Shown piece by piece: positions 7,523-15,109 of a stretch of DNA of 33,781 bases. The DNA comes from Christensenellaceae bacterium (GTDB taxonomy: Bacteria; Bacillota; Clostridia; Christensenellales; UBA1750), in the NCBI GenBank assembly GCA_031280685.1, contig JAITGM010000017.1, positions 1 through 33,781 on the forward strand. The letters are read 5' to 3'. The first letter of the stretch is position 1; each line of letters begins with the position of its first letter. The position numbers and the translations under genes were made by a program. The notes under the pieces were generated by a model that was not told where the DNA came from, made no database searches, and saw only the letters and a program-made list of their open reading frames with translations.

Positions 7523-7705
7523 ATGAACGCCAGGGATAGTTTTGGTAACCAGAGCATCCACTGCGACGTGCACAGCTGCCTGTATAACGACGAGAAGCAG
7601 TCGGGCTGCACGCTTTCGTCCATTCAGGTGCAGGCGAACGTGGGCGGCAGCAGCGGCAAGGCCAGCGATGAGTCCAACTGCGGCAGCTACGTGCCCAAGA
7701 ACTAA
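7523..7705 (+). CDS. DUF1540 domain-containing small protein
   Basis: A 60-residue protein with the DUF1540 cysteine pattern: CDVHSCLYND, then SGCTLSSIQVQ, and a final NCGSYV. The four spaced cysteines suggest metal binding, but no function is established for the family. DUF1540 proteins are common in sporulating Firmicutes. The start is set by GAAGGAGGG six nt upstream of the ATG. It is monocistronic, bounded downstream by a strong terminator shared with the convergent epimerase gene. I see no convincing -35/-10 pair upstream. Confidence 0.85.
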   Translation: MNARDSFGNQSIHCDVHSCLYNDEKQSGCTLSSIQVQANVGGSSGKASDESNCGSYVPKN

Positions 7706-7715
7706 AAAAGGGGCA

Positions 7716-7753
7716 AAAAAAGGGCCGTTTCCACCTGGAAACGGCCCTTTTTT
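7716..7753. terminator. Bidirectional terminator between DUF1540 gene and epimerase gene
   Basis: Perfect 17-bp inverted repeat: AAAAAAGGGCCGTTTCC (7716-7732) and GGAAACGGCCCTTTTTT (7737-7753) with a 4-nt loop. A T-run is present on either strand, serving both convergent genes. Confidence 0.95.
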
Positions 7754-7764
7754 GCATGCCTTGC

Positions 7765-8772
7765 CTACTTCTTTGGGTAGACCAGCTTGTCGGCCTCGAT
7801 GAGGGCGTCGATGGATGCGTTCCACTCCTGGTCGATGATCTGCAGCTCGGGGTGCCTGCGGAAGTACTCGACCGACTGACGCACGCCGATTGCGAAGGGC
7901 GTGGTGCAAACAAAGTCCGGCACCAGGCGCTTGATCTTCGTGCAGTCGTAGATGCAGGAGGAGGACTTATCGCCCAGCAGGTCGCCCAGCTCCCCGGGGA
8001 TAAAGCGCGCGATTTGATCCGCGCTCATGTGGACGATTTCGGGCTTCACCCCGGCCGCGTCGCCGATCGCGTAGGCGATCTGGTCCCAGGTCAGCAATTC
8101 ATCGGAAACGATGTGGTAGGCTTCGCCGATGGCCTCCGGCCTGCCCATCAGGCCAACGAAGCCCTTGGCAAAGTCCGAATTGTGGGTCATCGTCCACAGC
8201 GAGGTGCCGTCGCCGTGGCAGACGATGGGCTTGCCGTCGAGCATCCTCTGCACCAGGGACCAGGGCTTGTTCCAACTGCCCATAGCGAAGGGAATCTGGG
8301 TATCGCCATAGGTAAGCGAAGGCCTGACGACGGTGAAGGGGAATTCCTTTTCGCGATAGGCCTGCATCAAAACATCTTCGCACATGCGCTTGTTGCGTCC
8401 GTACTGCCAATAGCGGTTGTTGAGCGCCATGGATTCGGTCACGTAGGGGCTCTTCATCGGGCGCTCGTAGGCCGCTCCCGATGAAATGAAGATGTATTGG
8501 CGGGTTTTGCCCAAATACAGCTCCACATCCCTTTCGACGCGCTCCGGCGTGAAGCCGATCCACTGCACGACCAGGTCGTAGCTCTTATCCTGCAGGAATG
8601 CCTTGACCTTTTCCTGATCCTGATAGTCAATCTGCACGACCTCGGCCTTGGCGGGCACGAATTCCGTGCGCTGGCCGCGGTTGAGCAGCGTCAGTTCCCA
8701 GCCCCTTTCGATGGCCAGCTTTGAAACCGCGCAGCTGATGAGGCCCGTGCCGCCGATGAACAGCGCCTTCAT
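7765..8772 (-). CDS. NAD-dependent epimerase/dehydratase family protein (extended SDR)
   Basis: A 335-residue Rossmann-fold enzyme. The N-terminus MKALFIGGTGLISCAVSKLA is the NAD(P)-binding GxxGxxx motif, with LLNRG after the second beta strand. FISSGAAYE follows, then the catalytic-type YGRNK (Tyr-x3-Lys) and VVRPSLTYGD, which are typical of nucleotide-sugar epimerases and their relatives. The third glycine of the usual GxxGxxG is replaced by serine, as in several RNA-binding or atypical SDRs. The substrate is not evident. The start was chosen at the ATG with GGGAGGG seven nt upstream; an in-frame ATG six codons earlier overlaps that site. It has its own promoter (8849-8878) and terminator, so it is probably monocistronic. 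Confidence 0.88.
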   Translation of the reverse strand: MKALFIGGTGLISCAVSKLAIERGWELTLLNRGQRTEFVPAKAEVVQIDYQDQEKVKAFLQDKSYDLVVQWIGFTPERVERDVELYLGKTRQYIFISSGAAYERPMKSPYVTESMALNNRYWQYGRNKRMCEDVLMQAYREKEFPFTVVRPSLTYGDTQIPFAMGSWNKPWSLVQRMLDGKPIVCHGDGTSLWTMTHNSDFAKGFVGLMGRPEAIGEAYHIVSDELLTWDQIAYAIGDAAGVKPEIVHMSADQIARFIPGELGDLLGDKSSSCIYDCTKIKRLVPDFVCTTPFAIGVRQSVEYFRRHPELQIIDQEWNASIDALIEADKLVYPKK

Positions 8773-8797
8773 GATGGTTCCCTCCCTCATTTGGTGG

Positions 8798-8820
8798 GCG
8801 GCGGCGAAACCCGCCGCCGC
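8798..8820 (-). promoter_or_regulatory. GC-only hairpin in the leader of the epimerase gene
   Basis: Perfect 9-bp inverted repeat of GCGGCGGCG (8798-8806) and CGCCGCCGC (8812-8820) with a 5-nt loop. It lies between the predicted transcription start and the ribosome binding site. On the minus strand no T-run follows. The role is unknown; it could stabilise mRNA or act as a roadblock. Confidence 0.4.
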
Positions 8821-8848
8821 AGAGTTTTTGAAGCCTTTTCCTTGTTTT

Positions 8849-8878
8849 ACGATACCCCAAAAGCGCTGGCCCTGTCAA
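8849..8878 (-). promoter_or_regulatory. Promoter of the epimerase gene
   Basis: On the minus strand, a perfect TTGACA (8873-8878), an 18-nt spacer and TATCGT (8849-8854), about 75 nt before the start codon. Confidence 0.55.
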
Positions 8879-8946
8879 GCCGCACCCACAAGGGGGACTT
8901 TTCGGGTCTTTTTGCCTGTTTTTGCGTCGTTTCAGGGCTTTTTTGC

Positions 8947-10086
8947 TTAGGCGAACTCCAGCACGACGGCCTGCGGCAAACCAGCCGTGGAATTGCCCTC
9001 GACATAGAGCTTTTTGTTATCCGGGCTGAAGAGCAGGCGCGAAACCGAGCCAAGCCCGGCGCCCTCGACGTTCTTATAGACCAGCACCTTGTTGACGACC
9101 TTGCCCGCGCCGAACAGCCCCGCATAGATATCCACGCTGCCGTCGCGGTTGCGTTGGGCCAAGGCGATTGCGTGCTGATCCGCCGTCAGGGCGTAGGCAG
9201 CCACGCCGCTTTCGATCGTGCTCTCGGTTCCGCCGCCATCTTCGCCCACGGCCAGGAGGCGCAGCGAGTCCCGCGTGAGGAGGAGGGCGGTATCGCCCGA
9301 GAGGGCTGTTGCCGCGCCGACATAGCCTGAATACAGAACGCCGCCAGAGCTGCCGTTTTTTTGGAACTCCAGGCTGTATACCCCCTCTTCCCCGGCCTCG
9401 CGGCGCAGGAGGAGGCCGCCCTCCGCCGGGAAATCGAGGATGGAGAGGGCACGGCTTTGCTCGGGGCCGACCTTGCCCACCGCCCCGTTGAGTACATCTA
9501 TGCTCGAGGGGGTGTATTCGCCCGAAGCGTAGGCAGCCACGCCAAGGGCATGGTCGTCCGCCGCCCAGACGGGCAGGCTGCGCACCCTGAAGCTCGAAAC
9601 GCTGAGCAGCTCGCGCGACTCGAGCAGCGAATACAGAACCAGGTACTTGCCCACGCCCTCAGCCTCGGTCTGGTAGGCCAGCATCTGCCGCCCGCGCGAG
9701 AGCGAAACGAACTCGGGGGCCTGGGAGCCAAGGGGGAAGATGCCCTCGTAAAAGCCGAATTGGTACGAGAGCTTGCCAAGCTCGGCGGTCATTTCGCCGC
9801 TTTCGCCCGCGAAATAGGCCACGGCCAGCAGGCTATCGTCATCCAGCCAGCCCACGACCTGCCTTTTTTCGGCCGTTTCGGGGCGAAGTCCATCCGGATT
9901 TAACTTTTCGAGCGCGACGAGGTAGCGCTTTTTAAACAGGAAGGCGCCGCCGCTTGGCTGCCCGGCGCTTGGCGTTTCCGAGGGCGCAGGCTCACGCAGG
10001 GCGAAGGTTTTGCCCCTTGGGCCGATGGGCGAGCAGGCACTCAGCAGCAGCGCGAGGGCGGCCGCGAGCGCGATAAGCCTTTTCAA
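8947..10086 (-). CDS. Lipoprotein with beta-propeller-like repeats, third gene of a two-component operon
   Basis: A 379-residue predicted lipoprotein. The N-terminus MKRLIALAAALALLLSACS has a clear signal peptide with an LSAC lipobox (lipidated Cys about residue 18), then a Pro/Ser linker. The rest alternates short strands with turns such as VGWLDDDSLLAVAYF, LPVWAADDHALGVAAY and LLFSPDNKKLYVEGN. These resemble WD40-like or TolB-like blades, so a beta-propeller fold is likely. No enzyme motif is seen. The start is TTG: an in-frame TGA lies three codons upstream and no ATG occurs before the signal peptide. It follows the sensor kinase by 64 bp on the same strand and may act as an extracytoplasmic partner of the kinase, which is inference. 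Confidence 0.8.
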   Translation of the reverse strand: MKRLIALAAALALLLSACSPIGPRGKTFALREPAPSETPSAGQPSGGAFLFKKRYLVALEKLNPDGLRPETAEKRQVVGWLDDDSLLAVAYFAGESGEMTAELGKLSYQFGFYEGIFPLGSQAPEFVSLSRGRQMLAYQTEAEGVGKYLVLYSLLESRELLSVSSFRVRSLPVWAADDHALGVAAYASGEYTPSSIDVLNGAVGKVGPEQSRALSILDFPAEGGLLLRREAGEEGVYSLEFQKNGSSGGVLYSGYVGAATALSGDTALLLTRDSLRLLAVGEDGGGTESTIESGVAAYALTADQHAIALAQRNRDGSVDIYAGLFGAGKVVNKVLVYKNVEGAGLGSVSRLLFSPDNKKLYVEGNSTAGLPQAVVLEFA

Positions 10087-10150
10087 TGCCTTTCATCGTC
10101 CCTTTCCTTCAAAATTGCGTTAAAACGGGCCAAAAACGAGCGAAAGAACG

Positions 10151-11683
10151 CTAAATGCCCCGGTAGGCCGGCAGCGTGACGCGCACGGAGGTGGGCCCGC
10201 GCCGCCTGGAGATCATTTCGATGTAGCCGCCGTGCTGCTCGACGATCTGCTTGCAGATGCCAAGGCCAAGGCCGGAGCTGCCCTCTTCCCTGGCCGCCTC
10301 GTCCCTGTCTTTCCTGCGGTAAAAGGGAACGAAGAGCTTGGGAATCTCGCTTTCTTCCACGCCCTCGCCCTGGTTTGAAACCGCCACGTACATGGCCTCG
10401 CGCCCGGAGCTCATCACCACGTCGATGACGGAGTTTGGGTAGCCGTATTTGATCGCGTTGTCGATCAAATTGATGAAAACCTCGCGAAGCTGATCCCCGT
10501 TGGCGAAGACCGACGCGCGGTGCCGCACGCGCAGGGAGATCGTGGAGCCGTACTTGTCTGCCTTAAACTGCATCCCCTCGCAGACCTGCGAGAGCAGCTC
10601 GCTCAAATCCAGCCGTTCCTTAGGCATTTCCACGATGCCGCTGATGCGCGACATCTCGAGGAGGCGCACCACCATTTGGAACATCCTGTCGCTCTCGCTG
10701 CGGATGTAGGCGATGCCCTTATCGAAAAACTCCTTGTCGGTGAAGCCGTTTTCCTCCAAAATGTCGGCATAGCCGCGAATCGAGGTCAGCGGCGTCTTGA
10801 GCTCGTGGGTGACTGAGTCGTAAAACTCCTTGGTGTATTCCGAGAGACGCCGCAGCTCGTTCTTATCGGTGTTGATGGTCTTCATCTGCTGGTCAATCTT
10901 GAGGATCATGTTGGCGTAATTGCGCGAGAGCTGGCCGATCTCGTCCTTGCGGGGGGAGCGCTGCAGCCGCACGACATGGCTGATGTCGAGCCTGGATTGC
11001 TCGACCTCCTTTTCAACCTCGCTGGAGATCCGCGCGAGCTGGGAAATGGGCCTTGAGATGCTGCCGGTGAAGAGGATGGCGAAGAGCAGCGTCAGCGCGA
11101 AGATGAAGAGCGTGATGAGCGAAACCGAGGTGATGATGTTATTGCCCTGCCAATATAGCACGGAATAATCCGCCACCACGCGGAGCAGGCCGATGCGCTT
11201 GCCCTCGATCGCGATGGGGTAGCTAAAATAGGCGTAGGTATTGCCGCCCTCGGTGTTGAGCGTGAAGGTGGGCACGCCACTTTCGCCCTTTGCCCGCTGC
11301 AAATCCTCAAAGCGCAGCGCGCCGAAGAGGGAGGAATCGGTCGAGCTGATGAGGCGGCCGTCGGTGGTGTAGGCGGCCGTCGGGTTTTTGGTGGCGGCCG
11401 CGATTTCTTCGCAGAGCTCCACGGCGATTTTGGCGAAGCTGCCCTCGTCGTTATCAAGGTTTTCGAGCACGAGGTTCTGCCGCACGTAGAGCAGGCCGTT
11501 GTTTTTGAGCATCACGAGGTCATCGTTGATGTATTCCTCGTTGCTGCTCTGCACATCGCGCGCGATGAGCAGGTTCATGGCGATGAGCATGCCCAAAAAG
11601 AAGGCGCTGAGCCAAAGAACGATCTTTTTGCGGATCGTCGGCTTAAAGCTCAGGCGAAGAGGCCACAGCCGCGGGAATTTCAT
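10151..11683 (-). CDS. Sensor histidine kinase (HAMP, HisKA, HATPase_c)
   Basis: A 510-residue membrane kinase. Two membrane helices (about residues 20-41 and 184-207) enclose an extracytoplasmic domain of about 140 residues with a Cache/PAS-like look. A HAMP linker follows (GSISRPISQLARIS, about 208-262). The dimerisation helix carries the phospho-acceptor H293 in SVTHELKTPLTSIRGYA. The ATPase domain shows the N box NLIDNAIKYG (N405, N409), VSNQGEGV, FVPFYRR and GSSGLGLGICKQI (468-480). All catalytic motifs are intact. Its ATG overlaps the stop of the upstream response regulator gene (ATGA), implying translational coupling. The signal is unknown. Confidence 0.95.
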   Translation of the reverse strand: MKFPRLWPLRLSFKPTIRKKIVLWLSAFFLGMLIAMNLLIARDVQSSNEEYINDDLVMLKNNGLLYVRQNLVLENLDNDEGSFAKIAVELCEEIAAATKNPTAAYTTDGRLISSTDSSLFGALRFEDLQRAKGESGVPTFTLNTEGGNTYAYFSYPIAIEGKRIGLLRVVADYSVLYWQGNNIITSVSLITLFIFALTLLFAILFTGSISRPISQLARISSEVEKEVEQSRLDISHVVRLQRSPRKDEIGQLSRNYANMILKIDQQMKTINTDKNELRRLSEYTKEFYDSVTHELKTPLTSIRGYADILEENGFTDKEFFDKGIAYIRSESDRMFQMVVRLLEMSRISGIVEMPKERLDLSELLSQVCEGMQFKADKYGSTISLRVRHRASVFANGDQLREVFINLIDNAIKYGYPNSVIDVVMSSGREAMYVAVSNQGEGVEESEIPKLFVPFYRRKDRDEAAREEGSSGLGLGICKQIVEQHGGYIEMISRRRGPTSVRVTLPAYRGI

Positions 11684-12384
11684 GCCCCTTGCGCAGCCTC
11701 AGCATCGAAGATGTAGCCGATCTTGAAGATGGTGCGGATCTTTTCTTCGAGGTCGAGCTTCTTGCGCAAGCGCAGCACGTGAATATCGACCGTGCGCGTA
11801 TTACCGAAGTATTCGTAACCCCAAACCGCGTGCAAAATCGTTTCCCGGGTCAAAGCCTTGTTGCGGTTTTCGTAAAAGTACATGAGCAGCTGGTATTCGA
11901 GCGGCGTAAGCTCCACCGCGCGCCCGTTTTTATAGACCGTCATGGTGGAAACCGCCACGTTCAGTCCCGCGAACTCAAGCTGCACATCCCCGCCCGATGC
12001 GGGCGCGCTTTCGGCGGTTTCGAGCCGCCTGAAGGTGGCCTTGATCCGCGCGACGACCTCGCGCACGTCAAAGGGCTTGGTGATATAGTCGTCAGCTCCG
12101 GCCTCAAGGCCCAGCACCTTGTCTTCAACCATGTTCCTCGCCGTGACCATAATGATGGGGATGCGGTTGCTCTGCGTGACCTGCTGGCAAACGTCGAGGC
12201 CGCTGATATCCGGCAGGCGCCAGTCCAGCAGCATGAGATTCGGCTCCCACTCTCCGGTCAGACGCAGGGCCTTGGAGCCCGTTTCGGCGATCTCTACATC
12301 GTAGCCTTCCTTGATGAGACGGTACTTTAAAAGCTCCGCGATTGGGCGGTCGTCTTCCACCACCAGAATCCGATAATTGGCCAA
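11680..12384 (-). CDS. OmpR/PhoB-family response regulator
   Basis: A 234-residue two-domain regulator, cognate to the overlapping kinase. The receiver domain has the acidic pocket E10-D11-D12 in ILVVEDD, the phospho-acceptor D54 in LMLLDWRLPD, the conserved Thr in IIMVTA and Lys in ITKPFD. The C-terminal winged helix contains LTPLEYQLLMYFYENRNKALTRE and RTVDIHVLRLRKKL, typical of PhoB/OmpR DNA-binding domains. I prefer a TTG start at 12384 because GGGAG lies nine nt upstream. The ATG three codons earlier abuts that site, and an ATG at 12459 lies upstream of the predicted -10 box. It is the first gene of a three-gene operon. Confidence 0.95.
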   Translation of the reverse strand: MANYRILVVEDDRPIAELLKYRLIKEGYDVEIAETGSKALRLTGEWEPNLMLLDWRLPDISGLDVCQQVTQSNRIPIIMVTARNMVEDKVLGLEAGADDYITKPFDVREVVARIKATFRRLETAESAPASGGDVQLEFAGLNVAVSTMTVYKNGRAVELTPLEYQLLMYFYENRNKALTRETILHAVWGYEYFGNTRTVDIHVLRLRKKLDLEEKIRTIFKIGYIFDAEAAQGA

Positions 12385-12442
12385 TGCTCTCATCTCCCAT
12401 AAGCGCGAAAGATTTTCGGTCTTGGTCTTTATATATGGATTC

Positions 12443-12472
12443 ACTATAACACAACCCATCGCCCCTGCACAA
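12443..12472 (-). promoter_or_regulatory. Putative promoter of the two-component operon
   Basis: On the minus strand, TTGTGC (12467-12472), 18 nt, TATAGT (12443-12448). Transcription would start near 12436, about 50 nt before the TTG start codon. It is divergent from the tRNA promoter. Confidence 0.5.
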
Positions 12473-12522
12473 TGGAAAATGAAGCCCTATCCAGGGAGGC
12501 TCGCGCCCGGCGAAATTCCTCC

Positions 12523-12552
12523 TTGACAGTGGGGCCGGGCGAAGGGTATACT
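12523..12552 (+). promoter_or_regulatory. Promoter of tRNA-Leu
   Basis: Perfect TTGACA (12523-12528), 18 nt, TATACT (12547-12552), ending 43 nt before the mature tRNA. Confidence 0.75.
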
Positions 12553-12595
12553 ATTCGTCGCCGGGTGGAGTTCCGCCCGTGCCCAATCCCTCTTT

Positions 12596-12678
12596 GCGAG
12601 CATGCTGGAACTGGCAGACAGGCACGTTTGAGGGGCGTGTGGGAGACCGTATGGGTTCAAGTCCCAGTGCTCGCACCA
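12596..12678 (+). tRNA. tRNA-Leu (anticodon GAG)
   Basis: An 83-nt class II tRNA with encoded CCA. The acceptor stem GCGAGCA (12596-12602) pairs fully with TGCTCGC (12668-12674), followed by A and CCA. The anticodon stem CACGT/GCGTG encloses loop TTGAGGG, giving anticodon GAG, which reads CUC and CUU. A long variable arm (around GGGAGACC) is typical of Leu. The T loop is TTCAAGT; its stem pairs at four of five positions (one A-G mismatch next to the acceptor stem). It has a strong promoter of its own and no clustered tRNAs. Confidence 0.95.
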
Positions 12679-12685
12679 CCTAAAT

Positions 12686-12725
12686 GTCAAGGCCACGACA
12701 AAAGGAATTTTGTCGTGGCCTTGAC
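12686..12725. repeat. Perfect 18-bp inverted repeat just after tRNA-Leu
   Basis: Left arm GTCAAGGCCACGACAAAA (12686-12703), loop GGAA, right arm 12708-12725 its exact reverse complement. It starts 7 bp after the CCA end. It is stable enough to stop transcription, but no T-run follows, so a processing or protection role or a mobile palindrome is also possible. Confidence 0.75.
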
Positions 12726-12748
12726 TTATGTAAGGAGAACGAGAGCGC

Positions 12749-12827
12749 GCAACCCGGGCGGCTAAGCCGCCCGGGTTGCAAAAGGTTGGCAGCGAGGGGG
12801 AGTCGCCGCGAGCGGAGAAGCGCTGCC
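12749..12827. repeat. Two further hairpins between tRNA-Leu and the isomerase gene
   Basis: First, a perfect 14-bp repeat GCAACCCGGGCGGC (12749-12762) and GCCGCCCGGGTTGC (12766-12779) with a 3-nt loop. Next, GGCAGCG (12788-12794) pairs with CGCTGCC (12821-12827) around a purine-rich 26-nt interior. On the minus strand these lie 30-110 nt after the isomerase stop, and a short T-run (TTTTTTT near 12847-12853) comes before them, not after. I cannot assign a function. Confidence 0.5.
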
Positions 12828-12856
12828 GGCCCCCAAAGAAATTGTAAAAAAAGGCC

Positions 12857-14338
12857 TTAGGCGAAGGGATTTTCGCTCTTATAGAGCATGCCCCTTGGTT
12901 GATTGAAGGCGATCTCTTGAACGCCCAGCAACTTCATGGCCTCAAAGAGCACCTTGCCCACCTGCGCGAAGGCCACGCCGCCGTGGTGCGGGTAGCGCTT
13001 CTCGATCAAGACGTGGCGATAGAAGCGGGCCATTTCGTCAATGGCGAACACGCCGATGCCGCCGAAGGAGCGGGTGGCCACGGGCAGCACCTCGCCATGG
13101 GCGATGTAGCTTTGCAGCTTCGCGTCCGCGGTGGACTGCAGGCGGAAGAAGGTGATGGGCCCATCGATGAGGTCGCCCTCGATGGTGCCGCGCGTGATGT
13201 CGGGCTCGCCGTCCGGCTCGAGGCTGCGCTTCATGATGATTTGGTACTTCATCTCGGGCGCCTTTAGGTAGCAGGCCGGGGTGTTGCCGCAGTGGAAGCC
13301 CATGAAGGTTTCGTTGAGGGCGTAGTCGTATTCCTCCTTGATTTCGCTCTCGTAAAGCTCTTCGGGCACGGTGTTGTTGATGTCCAGCAGGGTTGGGGCC
13401 GCGCAAGTCACGCACGAGAGGATGAACTCGGTGACGGCGCCGTAAATATCGACCTCGCAGGAAACCGGGATGAGCTTGGCCGCCATGCGTGAGTTGACGT
13501 AGCAGGGCACAAAGCCGAACTCGGTTTGGAAGGCGGGCCAGCACTTGTTGGCAAAGACGCCGTATTTGGCGGCGCCCAAATTGTCGCGCATCCAGTCCAG
13601 CAGGGTCAGCTCAAACTGGGCCAGGCGCGGCAGGATGCCGGGCATCTTGTTGCCGGCGCCGAGTTCGGCTTCCATTTCTTTGATGACCGATGGGATGCGC
13701 CCATCGCCCGCATGGGCCTTGTAGGCCACGAGTAGATCGAGCTCGGAGTTTTCTTGGATGTTGACGCCAAGGTCAAATAGCGGCTTGATGGGCGCGTTGC
13801 AGGCGAGAAAATCCTGCGGCCTGGGGCCGAAGGTGAAGACCTTGAGGTTGGAAAGGCCGATGCGCACCGCCGCGATCGGAACGAATTCCGCGATCATGGC
13901 GGCGATCTCGTCGGCCGTGCCGACGGGGTATTCGGGGATGTAAACGCGCAAGTTTTTCAGGCCGATGGAATAGCTCGCGTTCAGCAGGCCGCAGTAGGCA
14001 TCGCCCCGATCGGAGGCCAGCACGGAGATGTCTTCTTCGGCGGCGGCCACGAACATCGCCGGGCCGTCGAACTTTTGGGCGAGCATGGTTTCCGGCCCTT
14101 CGGGGCCGAAATTGCCCAAATAGACCACCAGTGCGTTGCAGCCTGCGGCCTGCAGCTCTGAAAGGGCCTTGAGCATGTCGTTTTCGTTCTCGATGATGGC
14201 TTCGGCTTTAAAGATCTCGTCACCCGCCTTTTGGTAGGCATCGACGACCGCATCCCGCCGCCTGCGGGAAAGGGAGATGGGGAAACAGTCCCGGCTGGTG
14301 GCCACGAGGCCGAGCTTTACCTCAGGAATGTTGGGCAT
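12857..14338 (-). CDS. L-fucose/L-arabinose isomerase family protein
   Basis: A 493-residue protein resembling the FucI/AraA superfamily, which interconverts aldoses and ketoses with a divalent metal. The N-terminal half has the alternating fold with LVVYLGNFGPEGPET and an LLNASYSIGLKN stretch. The C-terminal half has PVSCEVDIYGAVTEFIL (candidate metal-binding Glu and Asp), MGFHCGNTPACYL and RYPHHGGVAF (candidate His ligand), matching conserved blocks of these isomerases. E. coli FucI is longer (about 591 residues), so this belongs to a shorter subgroup and the exact sugar is unknown. The ATG at 14338 has GGAGGT ten nt upstream; an in-frame GTG four codons earlier overlaps that site. It is preceded on the same strand by a small membrane protein gene. 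Confidence 0.85.
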   Translation of the reverse strand: MPNIPEVKLGLVATSRDCFPISLSRRRRDAVVDAYQKAGDEIFKAEAIIENENDMLKALSELQAAGCNALVVYLGNFGPEGPETMLAQKFDGPAMFVAAAEEDISVLASDRGDAYCGLLNASYSIGLKNLRVYIPEYPVGTADEIAAMIAEFVPIAAVRIGLSNLKVFTFGPRPQDFLACNAPIKPLFDLGVNIQENSELDLLVAYKAHAGDGRIPSVIKEMEAELGAGNKMPGILPRLAQFELTLLDWMRDNLGAAKYGVFANKCWPAFQTEFGFVPCYVNSRMAAKLIPVSCEVDIYGAVTEFILSCVTCAAPTLLDINNTVPEELYESEIKEEYDYALNETFMGFHCGNTPACYLKAPEMKYQIIMKRSLEPDGEPDITRGTIEGDLIDGPITFFRLQSTADAKLQSYIAHGEVLPVATRSFGGIGVFAIDEMARFYRHVLIEKRYPHHGGVAFAQVGKVLFEAMKLLGVQEIAFNQPRGMLYKSENPFA

Positions 14339-14431
14339 AGCGCTTGGCACCTCCGCAAAAGTAGTGGGAAAGGGATGAAAATGGGCAGGTTATGGCATGA
14401 GTTTAGCATGCCGGGGGGAATTATACAATCG

Positions 14432-14890
14432 CTAGTCAAGCTCGGCGGTTCTGCCCGTCTCATAAACCGCATAGACCGCGGCGTAGTCGAACGCGCCGCC
14501 CGAAACGACGTAGCACTGGCTTAAATCATCGCGGAGAGACACCGAAAACACGCCGTTTTGATCGACCCAAAACCCTTTCTGGCCATCGGGACCCGAAAAG
14601 CTAACCATCATGGCGCTCGTGAAGTCAAAATCGGCATCGGTCTTTGAAAGGGTAAGGCCGCTGAATTGATCCGCCAAGGATTGGGCGAGGGCCGCGTCCT
14701 CGCTGACGAAAGCGTAACTGCGCACGCCATAAAAGATGTGGACTGCGCCGGCCTTGATCTCGCCCGTCGTCAGTCGCTCGGGGACTTGGGAGCCGCGCTC
14801 GATCAGCGGCAAGACGAGGGGCAGGATCAGCAAAACGATCATCCCCGCGGCGCAGCAGATGGCAATGGCCCGTTTTTGGCCCGCGGTCAT
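14432..14890 (-). CDS. Small single-pass membrane protein of unknown function
   Basis: A 152-residue protein I do not recognise. A short basic N-terminus (MTAGQKRA) is followed by one strongly hydrophobic helix (about residues 9-30, AICCAAGMIVLLILPLVLPL), then a soluble domain of about 120 residues, probably outside the membrane. That domain has mixed strands, including AVHIFYGVRSYAFVSED and MMVSFSGPDGQKGFWVDQNGVF. The open frame extends 69 codons upstream, but those codons run across the promoter; the chosen ATG sits about 38 nt after the predicted transcription start. It precedes the isomerase gene by 93 bp on the same strand, so they may share a transcript. No metabolic link is evident. 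Confidence 0.65.
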   Translation of the reverse strand: MTAGQKRAIAICCAAGMIVLLILPLVLPLIERGSQVPERLTTGEIKAGAVHIFYGVRSYAFVSEDAALAQSLADQFSGLTLSKTDADFDFTSAMMVSFSGPDGQKGFWVDQNGVFSVSLRDDLSQCYVVSGGAFDYAAVYAVYETGRTAELD

Positions 14891-14934
14891 GGGGAACACT
14901 ACCTTTCTTGGCCAGACGATGGCCGATTTTAGCC

Positions 14935-14964
14935 AGTATAAGGCCGCGCGCCCGCCCTTTGCAA
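14935..14964 (-). promoter_or_regulatory. Promoter of the small membrane protein gene (and perhaps the isomerase gene)
   Basis: On the minus strand, TTGCAA (14959-14964), 18 nt, TATACT (14935-14940). Confidence 0.6.
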
Positions 14965-15025
14965 CAAAAAATGGATTGCCAAAAAGGGGCAGCGGCCCAC
15001 CCAAGCGTTGGGGTGAGGATTTCCC

Positions 15026-15054
15026 TTGCAAAACCGCCTGCCGGAATTTATAAT
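15026..15054 (+). promoter_or_regulatory. Promoter of the aspartate kinase operon
   Basis: TTGCAA (15026-15031), 17 nt, a perfect TATAAT (15049-15054). The predicted leader is only about 50 nt, leaving no room for a lysine riboswitch. Confidence 0.7.
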
Positions 15055-15109
15055 CAAGGCCTAGGGAATTTGGGAAAAACGCGGCATGAAACCGCATGGA
15101 GGATGAAAA

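Noticed and set aside
12385..12459. Longer N-terminus for the response regulator starting at ATG 12459
   Set aside because: That ATG lies upstream of the predicted -10 box and adds sequence not found in the family; a TTG with a well-spaced ribosome binding site is better.
14891..15097. 69-codon N-terminal extension of the small membrane protein
   Set aside because: It would cross the predicted promoter of the gene and the divergent lysC promoter, and contains no signal or domain.
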